From Ichthyophonus hoferi (Eukaryota; Opisthokonta; Ichthyosporea; Ichthyophonida; Ichthyophonidae), in assembly GCA_002751075.1 (NCBI GenBank), contig NAOQ01000063.1:152763-167830 (forward strand): DNA of 15,068 bases, written 5' to 3'. This document shows positions 1 to 9,380 of the stretch, piece after piece. The position numbers and the translations under genes are program-made. Under the pieces are notes generated by a model that was not told the origin of the DNA, did not search any database, and worked only from the letters and a program-made list of their open reading frames with translations. Within the stretch, counting starts at the first letter, position 1. Each line of letters opens with the position of its first letter.

Positions 1-92
1 TTGTATGTAATATGCACTATATGAACTATAAGCAGATAACATAGACGTCATGATTTGCGGGTAGGATGATGACATATATCCAATGAAGACAC

Positions 93-98
93 TTTAAT
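93..98 (-). terminator. Possible polyadenylation hexamer of ETFB
   Basis: ATTAAA on the minus strand lies about 150 bp past the ETFB stop and is the first common poly(A) hexamer variant there. No transcript evidence is available, so this is only a candidate. Confidence 0.3.
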
Positions 99-245
99 TG
101 TAGAATTACGGTTACTACCTTCTGGTATTCTCGGGAGGAATATTCATTTTCCCAGGGCTAACATAATTAGACTCATTAATGCAAAACATTTCACAGTACA
201 GCAAAAGTACACCCCTAACTATCTAACTATGCTAGCCATCATCCT

Positions 246-311
246 TTACACTAGGCCTGCGGTTTTGAGCTTCTGTATTAAGGTGTCCATGTCTGGTACC
301 ATCTCACCACC
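246..311 (-). CDS. ETFB: ETFB exon 9 and stop (residues 231-251)
   Basis: It encodes [20 protein letters not shown] and V before TAA, equivalent to the C-terminal helix of human ETFB ('TEDLVAKLKEIGRI'). The acceptor is TACAG, preceded by a polypyrimidine-rich tract of about 50 nt (coding strand). Confidence 0.94.
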   Translation of the reverse strand, partial: GGEMVPDMDTLIQKLKTAGLV

Positions 312-3300
312 CTGTATATAGGGAGGAGGAGAGGGAGAGGGAGAGGAAGAGGGGTAGGGAGAGGGATAGGGGTAAGTCAAATACTTATGTTAAAATTAAA
401 ATAGCTAAATATAAAAATAATAATAGATAAGAAAATGAGAGCATAACCAGATAGGTGGATCCTTAAAAGGCTTAATCAGTAATAATCGTTAGATATATAA
501 ATGCACCAATAATTGATTAAATATTTAATTTTAGTTTTACCTTACGGGTAGGTGGTTCAGAGACTGAAAGGACCTCAAATCTAGGGGATATATCTACCCC
601 TAGATCAGCCGGGGTTATAGTTGCGATTGGTTTCTTCTTGGCTTTCTGTAATGTCATTGGTTGTATTGGGTCAATCACAACATATTATATATCGAGTATT
701 GACTATAAAGTAATAAACAAAAATAGATAAGCAGAGTAAGAGAAATATATATATACGTGTGTGTGTGGAATGGAAGGAATAATTATTGTATTAGAGAGAT
801 CAAGGGGTGAAAGGATAAGAAGCAGTATAGATGTGTGATAAAGAAAGAGTAAGAGAGATGCGTGTATATGATAGTAGCTACAGGTTATAAGTTATAGGTT
901 ATAGGGAACCTTACCATGATGTTAGGAAGGGTAGGGTATCTAGGCGTGTTGAGGCTGTAAGGGGTTAGTAGATGGCAGCGGTTAATAAAGAATAGGATAT
1001 AGTGTAGGACATAGATGAATAAATAGAGGAAAAGAGAGAGGGAGAGAGAGAGGGAGAAAAAGAGAGAGATAAAGTAGATAAGAGGGGGAGATATAGAAAG
1101 AGATAGAGGTGGAATAGTAAATAAGTTGACAGTCAAAGCCTATGTTATTATCATTAAAGCACTGGGATCTAGATCGAGTTATATCTTTATGTATGATGGG
1201 TCTTACTCATTGCCATTAAAGATATCTCTAAACCAATTGGTTGTTCAATGGTTCATAGGGATATGTGTCCTTCTGATCGGTATTTTAAACCTGTTGTCCA
1301 CTTTATATTCGCGCAAAATAGATATGATTGGATCTAACAAATGTGGAAACTGGCATAAACATATAATTGAATGGGGCAGGAAAGGTAATAATTAAGATAA
1401 TTAAAACATTATTAACATAATTAAAGTATTCATTGTAAGTACGCCTAGGTAGTAGATAGTAGATAGTAAATAGTAAATAATAGGTAACAGGTAGTAGATA
1501 GTAGATAGTAGTAGGTAGTAGATAGTAGGTAACAGGTAACGAACGGGTAGTAGATAGTAGATAGTAGATAGTAAGTAGTGGGTAACAGATAAAAGATAAA
1601 AGATAAAAGATGGTAGATAGGAGGTAGTAGGAAGTAAAGCCCCAACCTACAACCTACAACCTACACCTACCGTAGATCAGCTGAAATGACAGCTGGTAAA
1701 TCCACCTTAATTGTCTCTAGCCCCCCATCTATCTCTCTCACTACCGTCCAAGTGTTACCTTCGGTAGTTACCTTGGAGGCAAAGGTGGCCTGTGGTTGGC
1801 GTATTTTAGGATTAGGAATGTGTGTGCCGTCAGAGGAATATACAGAGAAGGAGAAAGAGGTAGTAAATATAAAAAATGAATGCATAGTTTTATAAACAGA
1901 GCAGTGTCGTGGATAAAAGAAGAAGGGAAGACAAGTTGATCGGAGGGACTAAACAGTTGACCAATAACATATAATACCCTATAGAGATAGCCTAAGAGGA
2001 CACTAATGATAAGGAGAGGCGTGATATCCAGAGGTCCAATAGGTTATCAATGCCACCGTATAATAAATGTCATAAAAGGAAATACCACCCCCCTCTCGCT
2101 CGCACCCTCCTCCCTCTTCCCTTCCCCCCCTCCTCTACCTGGGGCCACTTCAATAGTCCGGCTGTAAGCTGGGCCACCTGGTTGCAATCGTCATCTATAG
2201 CCTGTTTACCCACTAGGACTACGTCACTGGCCTCCTTTAAGGCAATGGCGCTCAGTAGCTTGGCAACGGCTAGAGGTTGTAGCTTTTCAAAGTCCTACAT
2301 ATATAGTGGGAGGGAAGAAGGGAAGAAGGTAAGGGGAGGAGAGACAGGGAGAAAGAAAGTCGGGGAGAAAACGTAGCATAAACAAAAACAAAGGATATGA
2401 AAAAAGAGAGAAGAATAGCTGTATATGCTCAAAAGAATATAATAATGAAGAATGGATAAGTTTACAACTGAATACATTCCATTAATGGGCATAAAGTAAT
2501 TTGGAACTGTAATATCCAGAGCTATAATTAGATTCACATGGTAGCTTTTTGGAGATAAAGATATATTAATATGAAATGTTATTAGAGAAGGCTTGTTGGC
2601 TATCTATATGAGTCTGCAAAGAGTAGAGGGAAAAGAGAAGAGAGGAGAGGAGAAAGAAAGTCTAAGTACCTTCTCAAGAATTGGCACGTGGATACCACGG
2701 TCTGCCCCCATAGCCAAGGCTGTCTTAATTGACTCCTAGAGTAGGTGAGAGGGTTAGTATGTAGGATACTATGTAAGATATTATGTAAGATATTATGTAG
2801 GATAGTATGTATGATAGTATGTAAGATAGTATATAGGATAGTAGGTAGGATAGTATGCATATGTGCGTGTATGATGGCTAGCATATATAATACGATAGTA
2901 TGATATTATAATAATATACTATTATTTATGCTATGATAGTATGACAATATGCAATTATGATAATATAAGAGTAAACTAGTATGCATATATAGGTTAAAAG
3001 AATGGAGAGCTGGAATTAATGCAGATAAATATGCAACTAGGTAAATAAATCTATTATTAGGTTAAAACATGAATAGGGGGTTAGATAATATCTTGGAAAA
3101 AAGCAAAAAAATAGCTAAGCATATACATATGCGTGAATATGTAGACAGGTAGATAGGAGGATGTGTAAATGTAAGAAATTGTAATATACATACGTATATG
3201 AAAGGGAAAAAAAAAGAAGAAAAAAAAGAAAAAATATATACATGTATAAAAGAACAAACCGATAGTGAATAACTATACGTTTAAATCCATTGTAGATGAT

Positions 3301-4535
3301 GATTATAGTACAATGTGTGGCCACTAGACCCGGTTATAAGATGATAGTAATGTAATAGACTGGGAGGCGTATCTTATATAGAGAACTTACTGTGGAGGGT
3401 CCGGCTGAGAACACAACAATCTCCTTAATAACTCCTTTGCTTTTGAGTTGGAGTGCCTGGTAATAATAGGTAGGTATGTAGGGAGGGTGGTAGGCAGGTA
3501 AATAGGTAATTAGGCAGGTAGATAGATAAATAGATAGATACATAGATAGGCAGGTAGGTAGATAGATAGATATATAGATAAATAGATAGGTAGATAGGTA
3601 GATAGGTAGGTAAGCAGATAGATATATGGTATGTAGTAGATGGTATTGGGGGTGGTGTTAGCAACAATCATTGTGTTTTCAACCATGGACAGATCCATAA
3701 CATTTCACTCTGAACAATAGCTAGATCAATATCCAACGCTATTTGCAGCAATCATTATTTTTAAAAAAATAATGATATATTAAGATAGGCACTGTGGTAT
3801 TTATGACTACCAAATAAAGCAAATAACTGGCTATAAAAAATATAATTATATGTGACAGAAAAGAAAAAGAAATGAAAAGGAAAGGAAAACAGTAATCCAA
3901 TAGTATAACAATATTACAGTATAACAATATAATAGTATAACAATATTACAGTATAACAATATAATAATATAACAATATTACAATACAACAAGATAGTAGT
4001 ATAACAATATAACAATATAACAGTACAATAATATAATAGTATAACAATAGAGCAGTATAATGCGTATATCCCCCCTACCTCCTCTACAGCTATCTCATCA
4101 AATGGGTTCATACTCATCTTCACTCCTTCCCTTATCACTCCCAACATGTCAGGTCGTACTCGGATCTATTATAGGATCTCTCGGTTAGCCAATCGCATTC
4201 AAGATTAATAATGCAATAGTACAATATGATGATAGGATGATAGTATCATGGCATAATAGTATAATGGCATTAAATATTAACTATATATAATTATATAGAT
4301 CAATAGACAGATAAATAGATAGGCAAATAGGTCGGTAGATAGGTATATAAATAGATAAATAGATAGATAGGCATATAGATATATAGATAAGTATGTAGAT
4401 AGATAGATAGATGGATAGAACATAAATATATAGATAGGTAGGTAGATAGATCGATAAATAGATAGAAAGTAAAAAAATTCATACTTTGATAGCATAGTCA
4501 ATGACTCGCTTAACTCCAACAAGCGCTTTACTCAT
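246..4535 (-). CDS. ETFB: Electron transfer flavoprotein subunit beta, complete nine-exon gene (whole span)
   Basis: ETF beta pairs with ETF alpha in the mitochondrial matrix and carries electrons from acyl-CoA and other dehydrogenases to ETF-ubiquinone oxidoreductase; in known structures it binds AMP while FAD sits mainly in alpha (family knowledge). Nine exons join in phase to 251 residues, against 255 in human. Seen directly: an N-terminus with [28 protein letters not shown] (about residues 31-46); [12 protein letters not shown] (74-85); [11 protein letters not shown] (119-129); [12 protein letters not shown] (158-169), which together with the following PAVIS fits the ETF-beta signature; and TLPNIM plus KAKKK (190-200), the recognition loop and lysine stretch. 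There is no obvious cleavable presequence, as in mammalian ETFB. All eight introns are GT-AG with YAG acceptors. Start is the ATG at 4533-4535 and stop is TAA at 246-248. No break or missing residue was seen. The assignment is very secure; only UTR limits are unknown. Confidence 0.97.
321..374 (-). repeat. Polypurine/polypyrimidine tract in ETFB intron 8
   Basis: GGGAGA-like purine runs on the plus strand, so CT-rich on the coding strand, ending about 10 nt before the exon 9 acceptor. It looks like an overlong polypyrimidine tract. Confidence 0.8.
541..645 (-). CDS. ETFB: ETFB exon 8 (residues 196-230)
   Basis: It begins [10 protein letters not shown] and continues [20 protein letters not shown] and PPTRK, matching the human '[21 protein letters not shown]' region. 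Human K200 and K203, methylated by ETFBKMT, correspond to K196 and K199. The acceptor is TACAG and the donor GTAAAA. It has 35 codons in phase 0. Confidence 0.96.
915..954 (-). CDS. ETFB: ETFB exon 7, recognition loop microexon (R182-M195)
   Basis: A 40-bp exon that completes R182 and encodes [13 protein letters not shown]. In human ETF this segment is the recognition loop that docks on acyl-CoA dehydrogenases; the anchor Leu195 of human corresponds to Leu191 here. The acceptor is TACAG and the donor GTAAGG. The exon ends exactly before the lysine stretch. Confidence 0.95.
1024..1113 (-). repeat. Purine-rich (coding-strand pyrimidine) tract in ETFB intron 6
   Basis: About 90 bp of GA-rich sequence such as AGAGAGAGGGAGAAAAAGAG, 70 bp or more upstream of the exon 7 acceptor in the sense of transcription. 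The frame read through it on the minus strand is low-complexity Ser/Leu/Phe and is not coding beyond the exon 7 part. Confidence 0.75.
1446..1670 (-). repeat. GTAGATA-type microsatellite at the 5' end of ETFB intron 6
   Basis: Degenerate repeats of GTAGATAGTA type cover about 1446-1640, and (CCTACAA)n covers about 1646-1670. On the coding strand the donor GTAGGT is itself the first repeat unit (GTAGGTGTAGGTTGTAGG). The translated frame here is repetitive Tyr/Leu/Ser and not a gene. Confidence 0.8.
1671..1789 (-). CDS. ETFB: ETFB exon 6 (residues 143-181 plus two bases of 182)
   Basis: It encodes ATFASKV, then [20 protein letters not shown], then SADL. This fits the ETF-beta family signature with R160, D163, G164, G165, E167 and P174 in place. 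The acceptor is CACAG; the donor GTAGGT runs straight into GTAG-type repeats. The last codon (R182) is split 2+1 with the next exon. Confidence 0.97.
2139..2294 (-). CDS. ETFB: ETFB exon 5 (residues 91-142)
   Basis: The largest ETFB exon, with 52 codons. It carries [10 protein letters not shown] and then [20 protein letters not shown], the conserved core that follows the variable loop, and ends in LLKWPQ. The acceptor is TGTAG after a long pyrimidine run and the donor is GTAGAG. The overlapping open frame on the plus strand is its shadow. Confidence 0.97.
2307..2365 (-). repeat. Purine-rich tract before ETFB exon 5
   Basis: GGGAGGGAAGAAGGG-like runs on the plus strand form a coding-strand pyrimidine tract just upstream of the exon 5 acceptor. 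Confidence 0.75.
2670..2735 (-). CDS. ETFB: ETFB exon 4 (residues 69-90)
   Basis: It encodes [17 protein letters not shown] followed by PILEK; the family motif [12 protein letters not shown] is exact. The acceptor is TCTAG and the donor GTACTT. It has 22 codons with phase 0 at both ends. The acceptor is preceded by the 12-bp minisatellite. Confidence 0.96.
2761..2856. repeat. 12-bp minisatellite, eight units, in ETFB intron 3
   Basis: Eight contiguous 12-bp units of the pattern GTARGATAGTAT (for example GTAAGATATTAT twice, GTAAGATAGTAT once). Units differ by one to three bases. The array lies about 25 bp upstream (coding sense) of exon 4. Confidence 0.85.
3391..3456 (-). CDS. ETFB: ETFB exon 3 (residues 47-68)
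   Basis: It encodes [20 protein letters not shown] and two more residues, corresponding to human [20 protein letters not shown]. The acceptor is ACCAG and the donor GTAAGT. It has 22 codons with phase 0 at both ends. Confidence 0.95.
3468..3627. repeat. TAGA/GTAG microsatellite in ETFB intron 2
   Basis: About 160 bp of imperfect tetranucleotide repeats (TAGA, TAGG, GTAG) starting about 12 bp upstream of the exon 3 acceptor. The three overlapping long minus-strand frames here, rich in Tyr/Leu/Ile/Ser, are repeat translations. Confidence 0.85.
3900..4059. repeat. 16-bp minisatellite, ten units, in ETFB intron 2
   Basis: Ten contiguous 16-bp units. The first four alternate between ATAGTATAACAATATT and ACAGTATAACAATATA, giving a 32-bp dimer repeated twice. 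Later units drift. The array ends about 20 bp before exon 2 and gives the repetitive minus-strand frame that fuses with exon 2. Confidence 0.85.
4079..4165 (-). CDS. ETFB: ETFB exon 2 (residues 18-46)
   Basis: It encodes IRVRPD at its start and [16 protein letters not shown] at its end, the highly conserved 'MNPF(C/D)EIAVEE' block near the start of ETFB. The acceptor is AATAG and the donor GTAGGG; both ends are in phase 0. Confidence 0.96.
4296..4465. repeat. TAGA microsatellite in ETFB intron 1
   Basis: About 170 bp of (TAGA)n with TAGG and TATA variants, filling about half of intron 1. Minus-strand frames across it are repeat translations. Confidence 0.85.
4485..4535 (-). CDS. ETFB: ETFB exon 1 (residues 1-17)
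   Basis: It encodes [17 protein letters not shown], which matches the first strand of ETFB (human [13 protein letters not shown]). The ATG is chosen because it places the protein start exactly where the family starts. The donor is GTATGA, in phase 0. A (TAGA)n microsatellite begins about 20 bp into the following intron. Confidence 0.95.
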
Positions 4536-4566
4536 GTTGATTTAGTCAATCCTGTCAACAAGCCAT

Positions 4567-4720
4567 TCCAATCAGATATATTGTAAATTATGATCGCACC
4601 AAATACAACAAACACGTCTTGCTTATAATAAAATAAAATATGAAAAAAATGAAGATGTTTTACTATAATTAAAATATTAGGCTTGAACCAAGAAATAAAC
4701 TACCAACGGCCAACGGCCCT
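4567..4720 (-). promoter_or_regulatory. Possible ETFB promoter elements
   Basis: Upstream of the ETFB ATG there is a CCAATCAG box (plus orientation, 4568-4575) and a GC-rich patch, CCAACGGCCAACGGCC, at 4703-4718, a tandem CCAACGG. It stands out from AT-rich surroundings. The transcription start is not known, so this is a weak inference. Confidence 0.25.
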
Positions 4721-5312
4721 CGATTGAAAAGGTTAAAATAAAAATAAAAGTGTAGAAAAGAATTTACGTAACATTGCCTTTAATAATAATATGCATTTCT
4801 TTGTGGTGTGCCCTTGATTTTATTTAAATTTTTTATTTTCCTATCTAAAGTAGCAATATTCTGCACTACAGCTATCTTTTAAAAAAATTATTCTGTTATT
4901 TAATATATACGTTGCATATATACACAGTGTAAATATATACACCTAGAGAGAGTAAAATCAGACTATTTAAATGATATTAAAAAGTAAGTTCTTGTATAGC
5001 AACAGAAAATATATAAATAACGGAAGAGGAAGAATAACTACACACCAGAAATTTAAAATTTTAACAATATATTAGTCTTATTATCTTATATGATACTAGC
5101 GCAAAAACAAAAAAATATGTAACTAAAAATATTATAGATGCGTCGCATTCCTATGCTCTAAATATTTAAAGATAGTCACAGTTGATTGAATGAACGGATA
5201 TAATCCACGAGCCACAGATCCACCAATAATCAGAGGTATTATACATTATAAATTAATACTTAAATTGTTCTAAATATAATAATCAATCATAATTTAGAGT
5301 TAACAATAATGA
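4721..5312. other. AT-rich intergenic DNA, no gene seen
   Basis: Very AT-rich sequence upstream of ETFB with runs such as AAATTTAAAATTTT. I see no reading frame, RNA gene or element that I can support. Confidence 0.6.
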
Positions 5313-5750
5313 GGCGGTATTATTGACTTACACTTGTCTATAATCAAATACTATGGGAGAAATATAAAAAGATTAAGGAACGGCTGTTTATTGATTTTAA
5401 TAGTCCTATTGCAAGTGGTTCATTGGCTTTTGTATATCGTTTATATGCCTAGTATTGATAAACTGAGCCTTGGTAAAGTAAAATTTGGAAGATTAAAACC
5501 AAGCATTTGTCAAACGGATTATAAATAGACTAATTATTATATAGATTCTACTAAAATAGAAATAATCATTAGTTTGGTGAAATACAATTGGAATAAAGTT
5601 TATAAAAACACTGTTAAAGGAGCACGTCCAATTCCAATGAAAAAGAAGGTGACTATAATTAGATTATCAGTATTCAAGCTGCATGAGGAATACGTTTTGA
5701 ATATTATAGAAATGGAAAGGAAAGTGTGTAAGGAATCCAAATATCGGTGA
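5313..5750 (+). pseudogene. Interrupted reading frame of unknown origin
   Basis: One reading frame stays almost fully open for about 145 codons, unusual in such AT-rich DNA, but it is not intact and lacks a clear ATG start. The first half has a hydrophobic stretch (LLILIVLLQVVHWLLYIV). The second half is Lys-rich, with ARPIPMKKKVTIIRLSVFKL. I do not recognise a family. It could be a decayed gene or mobile-element remnant, or chance. Confidence 0.25.
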
Positions 5751-6345
5751 GCATTGGTAGATCCATAGAGAAGATACGAGTGGTTAATCACAAGCTGTCA
5801 ACTATGTTGGGTAACAGAATGGTTTCATGTGTATAATCATGCCATAACATACTGTCGTGTGATAGAATTATGCATGCATGAGTGCATGTGCACTTGCTAG
5901 ATTATTATAATAAGTCTATCAGAATGTGTAACATTCGGTTACACAATTAAAATCTCTGGTGATGGTGGTGGAGGGGTAGTAGGATGATAATCTAATATAG
6001 CATAGTAGGCTTATGTATACATCTATGGACTGAATGTGTAGCCATCATCATTTAAGTTGATTCGGTGCTCAATATTGTTTTGATTAATTGGTATTACTTA
6101 TAAAAAAAACTATATATTAGCATGCCAGGATCCTCTCTATACAAATTTATTAACTAGATACCATTAATAATCAAACTTTCATTAGTGGTAATCCAATGAC
6201 TCGTACTTTGCACTTCTTTTACTACTACAATTAGCCAATAATTAATCATGCAAAGTTTTATATCAATTCCATGTACTTTCTTTTAACTAATTAAAGTGAC
6301 TGTCTAACGGGAATAGGTCATGTAGCATTCGCATGTAGATTCACT
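5751..6345. other. Intergenic DNA, no gene seen
   Basis: Non-repetitive AT-rich sequence. No supported gene or RNA. Confidence 0.6.
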
Positions 6346-6609
6346 TTAGATTTTAGATAATGGTAGTAGTGGTCTTAAGCAAAGCCGTTTTGAGGGTCGA
6401 CATATATTTTGGCTTGTCGCTAAATCACCAAAAAAGATATCATTGGGAAATAACTCATATCGAAGCATTATCAGTTCTTGTCTAATGACTCTGAGCTGGT
6501 CTCGTGTGTGTTCAATACAATGATAGGTACGATCATAAGAAAAATTGTAAAGGTCAACTGATGTGGAACAATTTCCACTCACGTTGGGACCTCTGTATAC
6601 GACAAAAGT
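6346..6609 (-). other. Open frame of doubtful coding status
   Basis: A minus-strand frame of about 85 codons with mixed, protein-like composition (for example TYHCIEHTRDQLRVIRQELI). It has no ATG near its start and no recognised domain. A good splice donor, GTGAGT, lies at its start end (about 6582), so the part beyond may instead be intron. Status is open; no partner exon was found. Confidence 0.2.
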
Positions 6610-6881
6610 TTATTAGTCACATGATTCCATTGTATTCGAATAAATAAAACGCCATTGATATGATAAATACACGATAAAGAGTTGTGCGTATACTATTATT
6701 GAACTCAAATGAAGTACAAAATGAAATTAAGGTAGGCAGCTACATTTAAATCAGAAATGAAAATGTGACACAAAGTTAGCGTAAAAGCAAATATGGAGAC
6801 AATATCCTTACCTATAAGATGGGTATGTAGGGAAAACGTAAACTATGGGATTAAAAGTGACTGCCTTACGAGCAGTACCAC

Positions 6882-7056
6882 TAAATTGAAACGCCATTTT
6901 TGCAAAAGCTCAACTGCCATTGCCAACAGCGGAAGTCGAGGTTATAAAGCGCTTGTGCTTAGCACTTGAGCTTAGCACTTGAGCTCAACAATTGGCCAGT
7001 GTGAAAATATAATAGTTCGTCATGAGCAAAACTCGAATAAATGGCGTTTCCGTATT
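6882..7056. mobile_element. Candidate fold-back (MITE-like) element
   Basis: Imperfect inverted arms at about 6882-6911 and 7024-7056 share a perfect 10-bp core, GAAACGCCAT / ATGGCGTTTC, with further matches (TAAAT outside, CATTT and GCTC inside). The interior includes a 13-bp tandem repeat, GCTTAGCACTTGA, twice at 6957-6982. No clear target-site duplication was found. A related AAAACGCCATTG occurs at about 6647-6658. Confidence 0.35.
6957..6982. repeat. 13-bp direct tandem repeat
   Basis: GCTTAGCACTTGA occurs twice head to tail, followed by GCTC. It lies inside the candidate fold-back element. Confidence 0.85.
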
Positions 7057-8229
7057 TACTTTATATGTAAATGTTCTTTCTACAACTTGAAAAGGCCTGT
7101 GATTCTCAAGTGTCAATACCTAAGCAGTAGGAAGGTGGTATATATATGTGTGTATGTATATGTATATGTAATTACAATACTTCACTCTAATTCTTAAAAC
7201 CAAGCTAATATTCTTTTATCGTTTAGGCACTGGTACATAAATAGTTTGTTCCGCAGCCCGAGTAATCTATAAAATCATCTGGCCTTTTATCCTAGGTATT
7301 TAGGCAATGAGACACCAAAATTTGAGCAAGTTAAATATATAGTATACTAATCTAGAAATAGACCAATAGAGTATTTTTTAATGAAATATTGTCATTTTTC
7401 ATTTTGCCTGAATTCTAAATTGCCATCCTCACTCACTCTACTCTTTTATAACACCAATCATAAATGGCTATCGAGATACAGGAATTGTATGTGATAGAGA
7501 TTCAGCAATGCTATTGATAAAAATCTAGAGATATCTACATATATGCTAAAATAAGAAAAACTTATATTCTGAAAGAAATGCTTTGATACGATTGGATTGG
7601 CATTGTAGCCTGCTCAATTGATATTGCTTGCGTTATGGTGGCTCAGGCAGCCGTGATATCAAGGAAATCCTAGTCTCGATCCTGTGCTATTACTTACCTA
7701 ATGTGTTTGTTGCTGCATATAAAAGCCATTATTGACCATTAAACTATCAGTAGGGAGTAAGCTATATGCCCATGATAATGAATTAGTACCATGATATCAT
7801 TTATGAATGTAGCTTACTATACTATATATATATGTACATAATATTTGTAAACTCTAACCACTATAGACTATAGTGCCCCAAAACATCATAATAATCACAG
7901 ACAGCTAGAAATGTATAAAGTAATTTAATAAAAGCCAAAACTTTGAAGCTTGTTTTGGTTTGATACATACTTGAGCGAGTGTTGTATTGAGTTGTGTACT
8001 CCATTGTGTAGAATAGAAATACATAAATTAGTACATATTCTTTTATGAACAAACTAACCAACAAAGACAGGGCGTTTAGTTTAAATTTTAAAACAGAAAT
8101 AAATTTTATGCTTACTGAATATTGTACTCCGTACAATAGACATTACAATAAAGATACAAAGATTATAGAAAACAAGCTAAGTATCTTCTAATGATCAAGA
8201 TATATATAAGAATGCAAAGCTTTGCTTTA
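7057..8229. other. Intergenic DNA, no supported gene
   Basis: AT-rich unique sequence. A slightly more GC-rich patch at about 7590-7690 has a short plus-strand frame (ACSIDIACVMVAQAAVISRK) that I cannot support. The 91-codon minus-strand frame at 7861-8136 has no recognisable feature. Confidence 0.5.
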
Positions 8230-8690
8230 TGATGGTTTAAACGACCTCATTACTCTTGTTTATTATGAGTTGTTTCTGTTCCTTTTCTCCTTGCCACAAC
8301 ATCTGTTTATCGCGGTTGTCAATCATATAGCTGTATTCATCAATTGTCAATGGGACCTATCGTTAAGATCCTTATTCACCACCGAGGCACTTATCTAATT
8401 GCGTTGCATCTTGATTTAATTAATACTACGGTGTCCTGAGTGAATGTTTCTTTAGATAACCGAAGATCTGGTAATAAGTATTGTACGCAACGATTGGCCC
8501 ATTATTAGTTGATAACTTATTTTGATCCCGATTTCTTTGCGAACTAAAGTAATTTCCGCAAAATTCATTCCATGGTTTTGACCAACAATTTGTGGTTTTC
8601 CATTATCTTCGGCAAATCATAAACTGTTTCATTATGAGGCACTTTATTGAAGAGTAACATTATTTTCCAAACATGGCTTATTACTGAATG
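8230..8690 (-). mobile_element. Decayed coding fossil, possibly LTR-retrotransposon integrase region
   Basis: About 460 bp with higher GC and protein-like composition on the minus strand, spread over more than one frame. Short pieces resemble the C-terminal part of a Ty3/gypsy-type integrase (for example GMNFAEITLVRKE, compared with the family's G(V/M)SPAEL-(M/F)GRK pattern). It is broken in several places, with no terminal repeats or other parts seen, so it would be old. The family call is tentative; another decayed gene is possible. Confidence 0.3.
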
Positions 8691-9380
8691 AATTGCCAAT
8701 GTAAATATGAAATATTATGTTGAAAAAGACGGGGTTACGTAACTTCGATCCAATAAGGAGTTAATAAAGTATAATACGCTTATATAGCTTATAATTATTG
8801 CGAGGTGATCTAGTATCTATATCACAGCATCCAACTATATATAGTATGCTATTAGTAACCTTCGTTTACATAGTTAGCAAATAATCCATTTATAGTATGC
8901 TATATTTAGAAAGAATGCAAAATAGACTATCTATGACAGATTACCTAAAAAAGAAATTTAACAAGGATTACCAACTGAATTCTAATTGCCCTCAAAAAGT
9001 CGGTTTATTTTCAGTAATAGGACTAAATTTAAGATATAGGTAAATTTAGCATATGTTTTTGGTTTCTTACAAGAGGCACTTATCCTTATAGTTTAGCATG
9101 TAGATGCTTGCGTAAACCCCTGGAAGGACTGAAAAATTCTGATTGTTTAAGGTATCATGAGGATCTCTACTTGATTATATGGCAAATAGAGCCTAGAATA
9201 CAGGGCTTATACATAAACTGCATGTAACTAGCCAGTACCCACTTTGTACTGGTTGATTTTGTAAGCTTATGCGTATACAGTTGTAATTGAGCTAGCCAAT
9301 CACGTATCGTTTCACATCCCGCTATCAGAGATTAAATATTAGATATATAACTGGATTAAAATAAAACTCCATAACTAATC
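8691..9380. other. Intergenic DNA with short open frames only
   Basis: Contains two short plus-strand frames (about 8897-9039 and 9074-9227) that could join in phase, but only across a 34-bp gap, much shorter than any intron seen here. I do not call a gene. Confidence 0.5.

Noticed and set aside
1126-1395. Plus-strand open frame of 89 codons inside ETFB intron 6
   Set aside because: It starts at TTG, is antisense within an intron, and shows no domain or supporting signal. Length alone is not enough.
3425-3698. Long minus-strand frames rich in Tyr, Leu, Ile and Ser
   Set aside because: Repeat translations of the TAGA/GTAG microsatellite next to ETFB exon 3.
6595-6693. Short inverted repeat GTATACG-ACAA at both ends
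   Set aside because: Arms of about 11 bp with a mismatch in AT-rich DNA are too weak to call an element.
6979-7197. Plus-strand open frame of 72 codons
   Set aside because: It overlaps the candidate fold-back element and ends in a TATG-rich run; no protein feature.
7861-8136. Minus-strand open frame of 91 codons
   Set aside because: No domain, no splice context, composition typical of AT-rich noncoding DNA.
8897-9227. Two plus-strand frames that join in phase through a GTAAAT donor and an ACAAG acceptor
   Set aside because: The intron would be 34 bp, while every accepted intron here is 185 bp or longer. Frames of about 50 codons are expected by chance at this scale.
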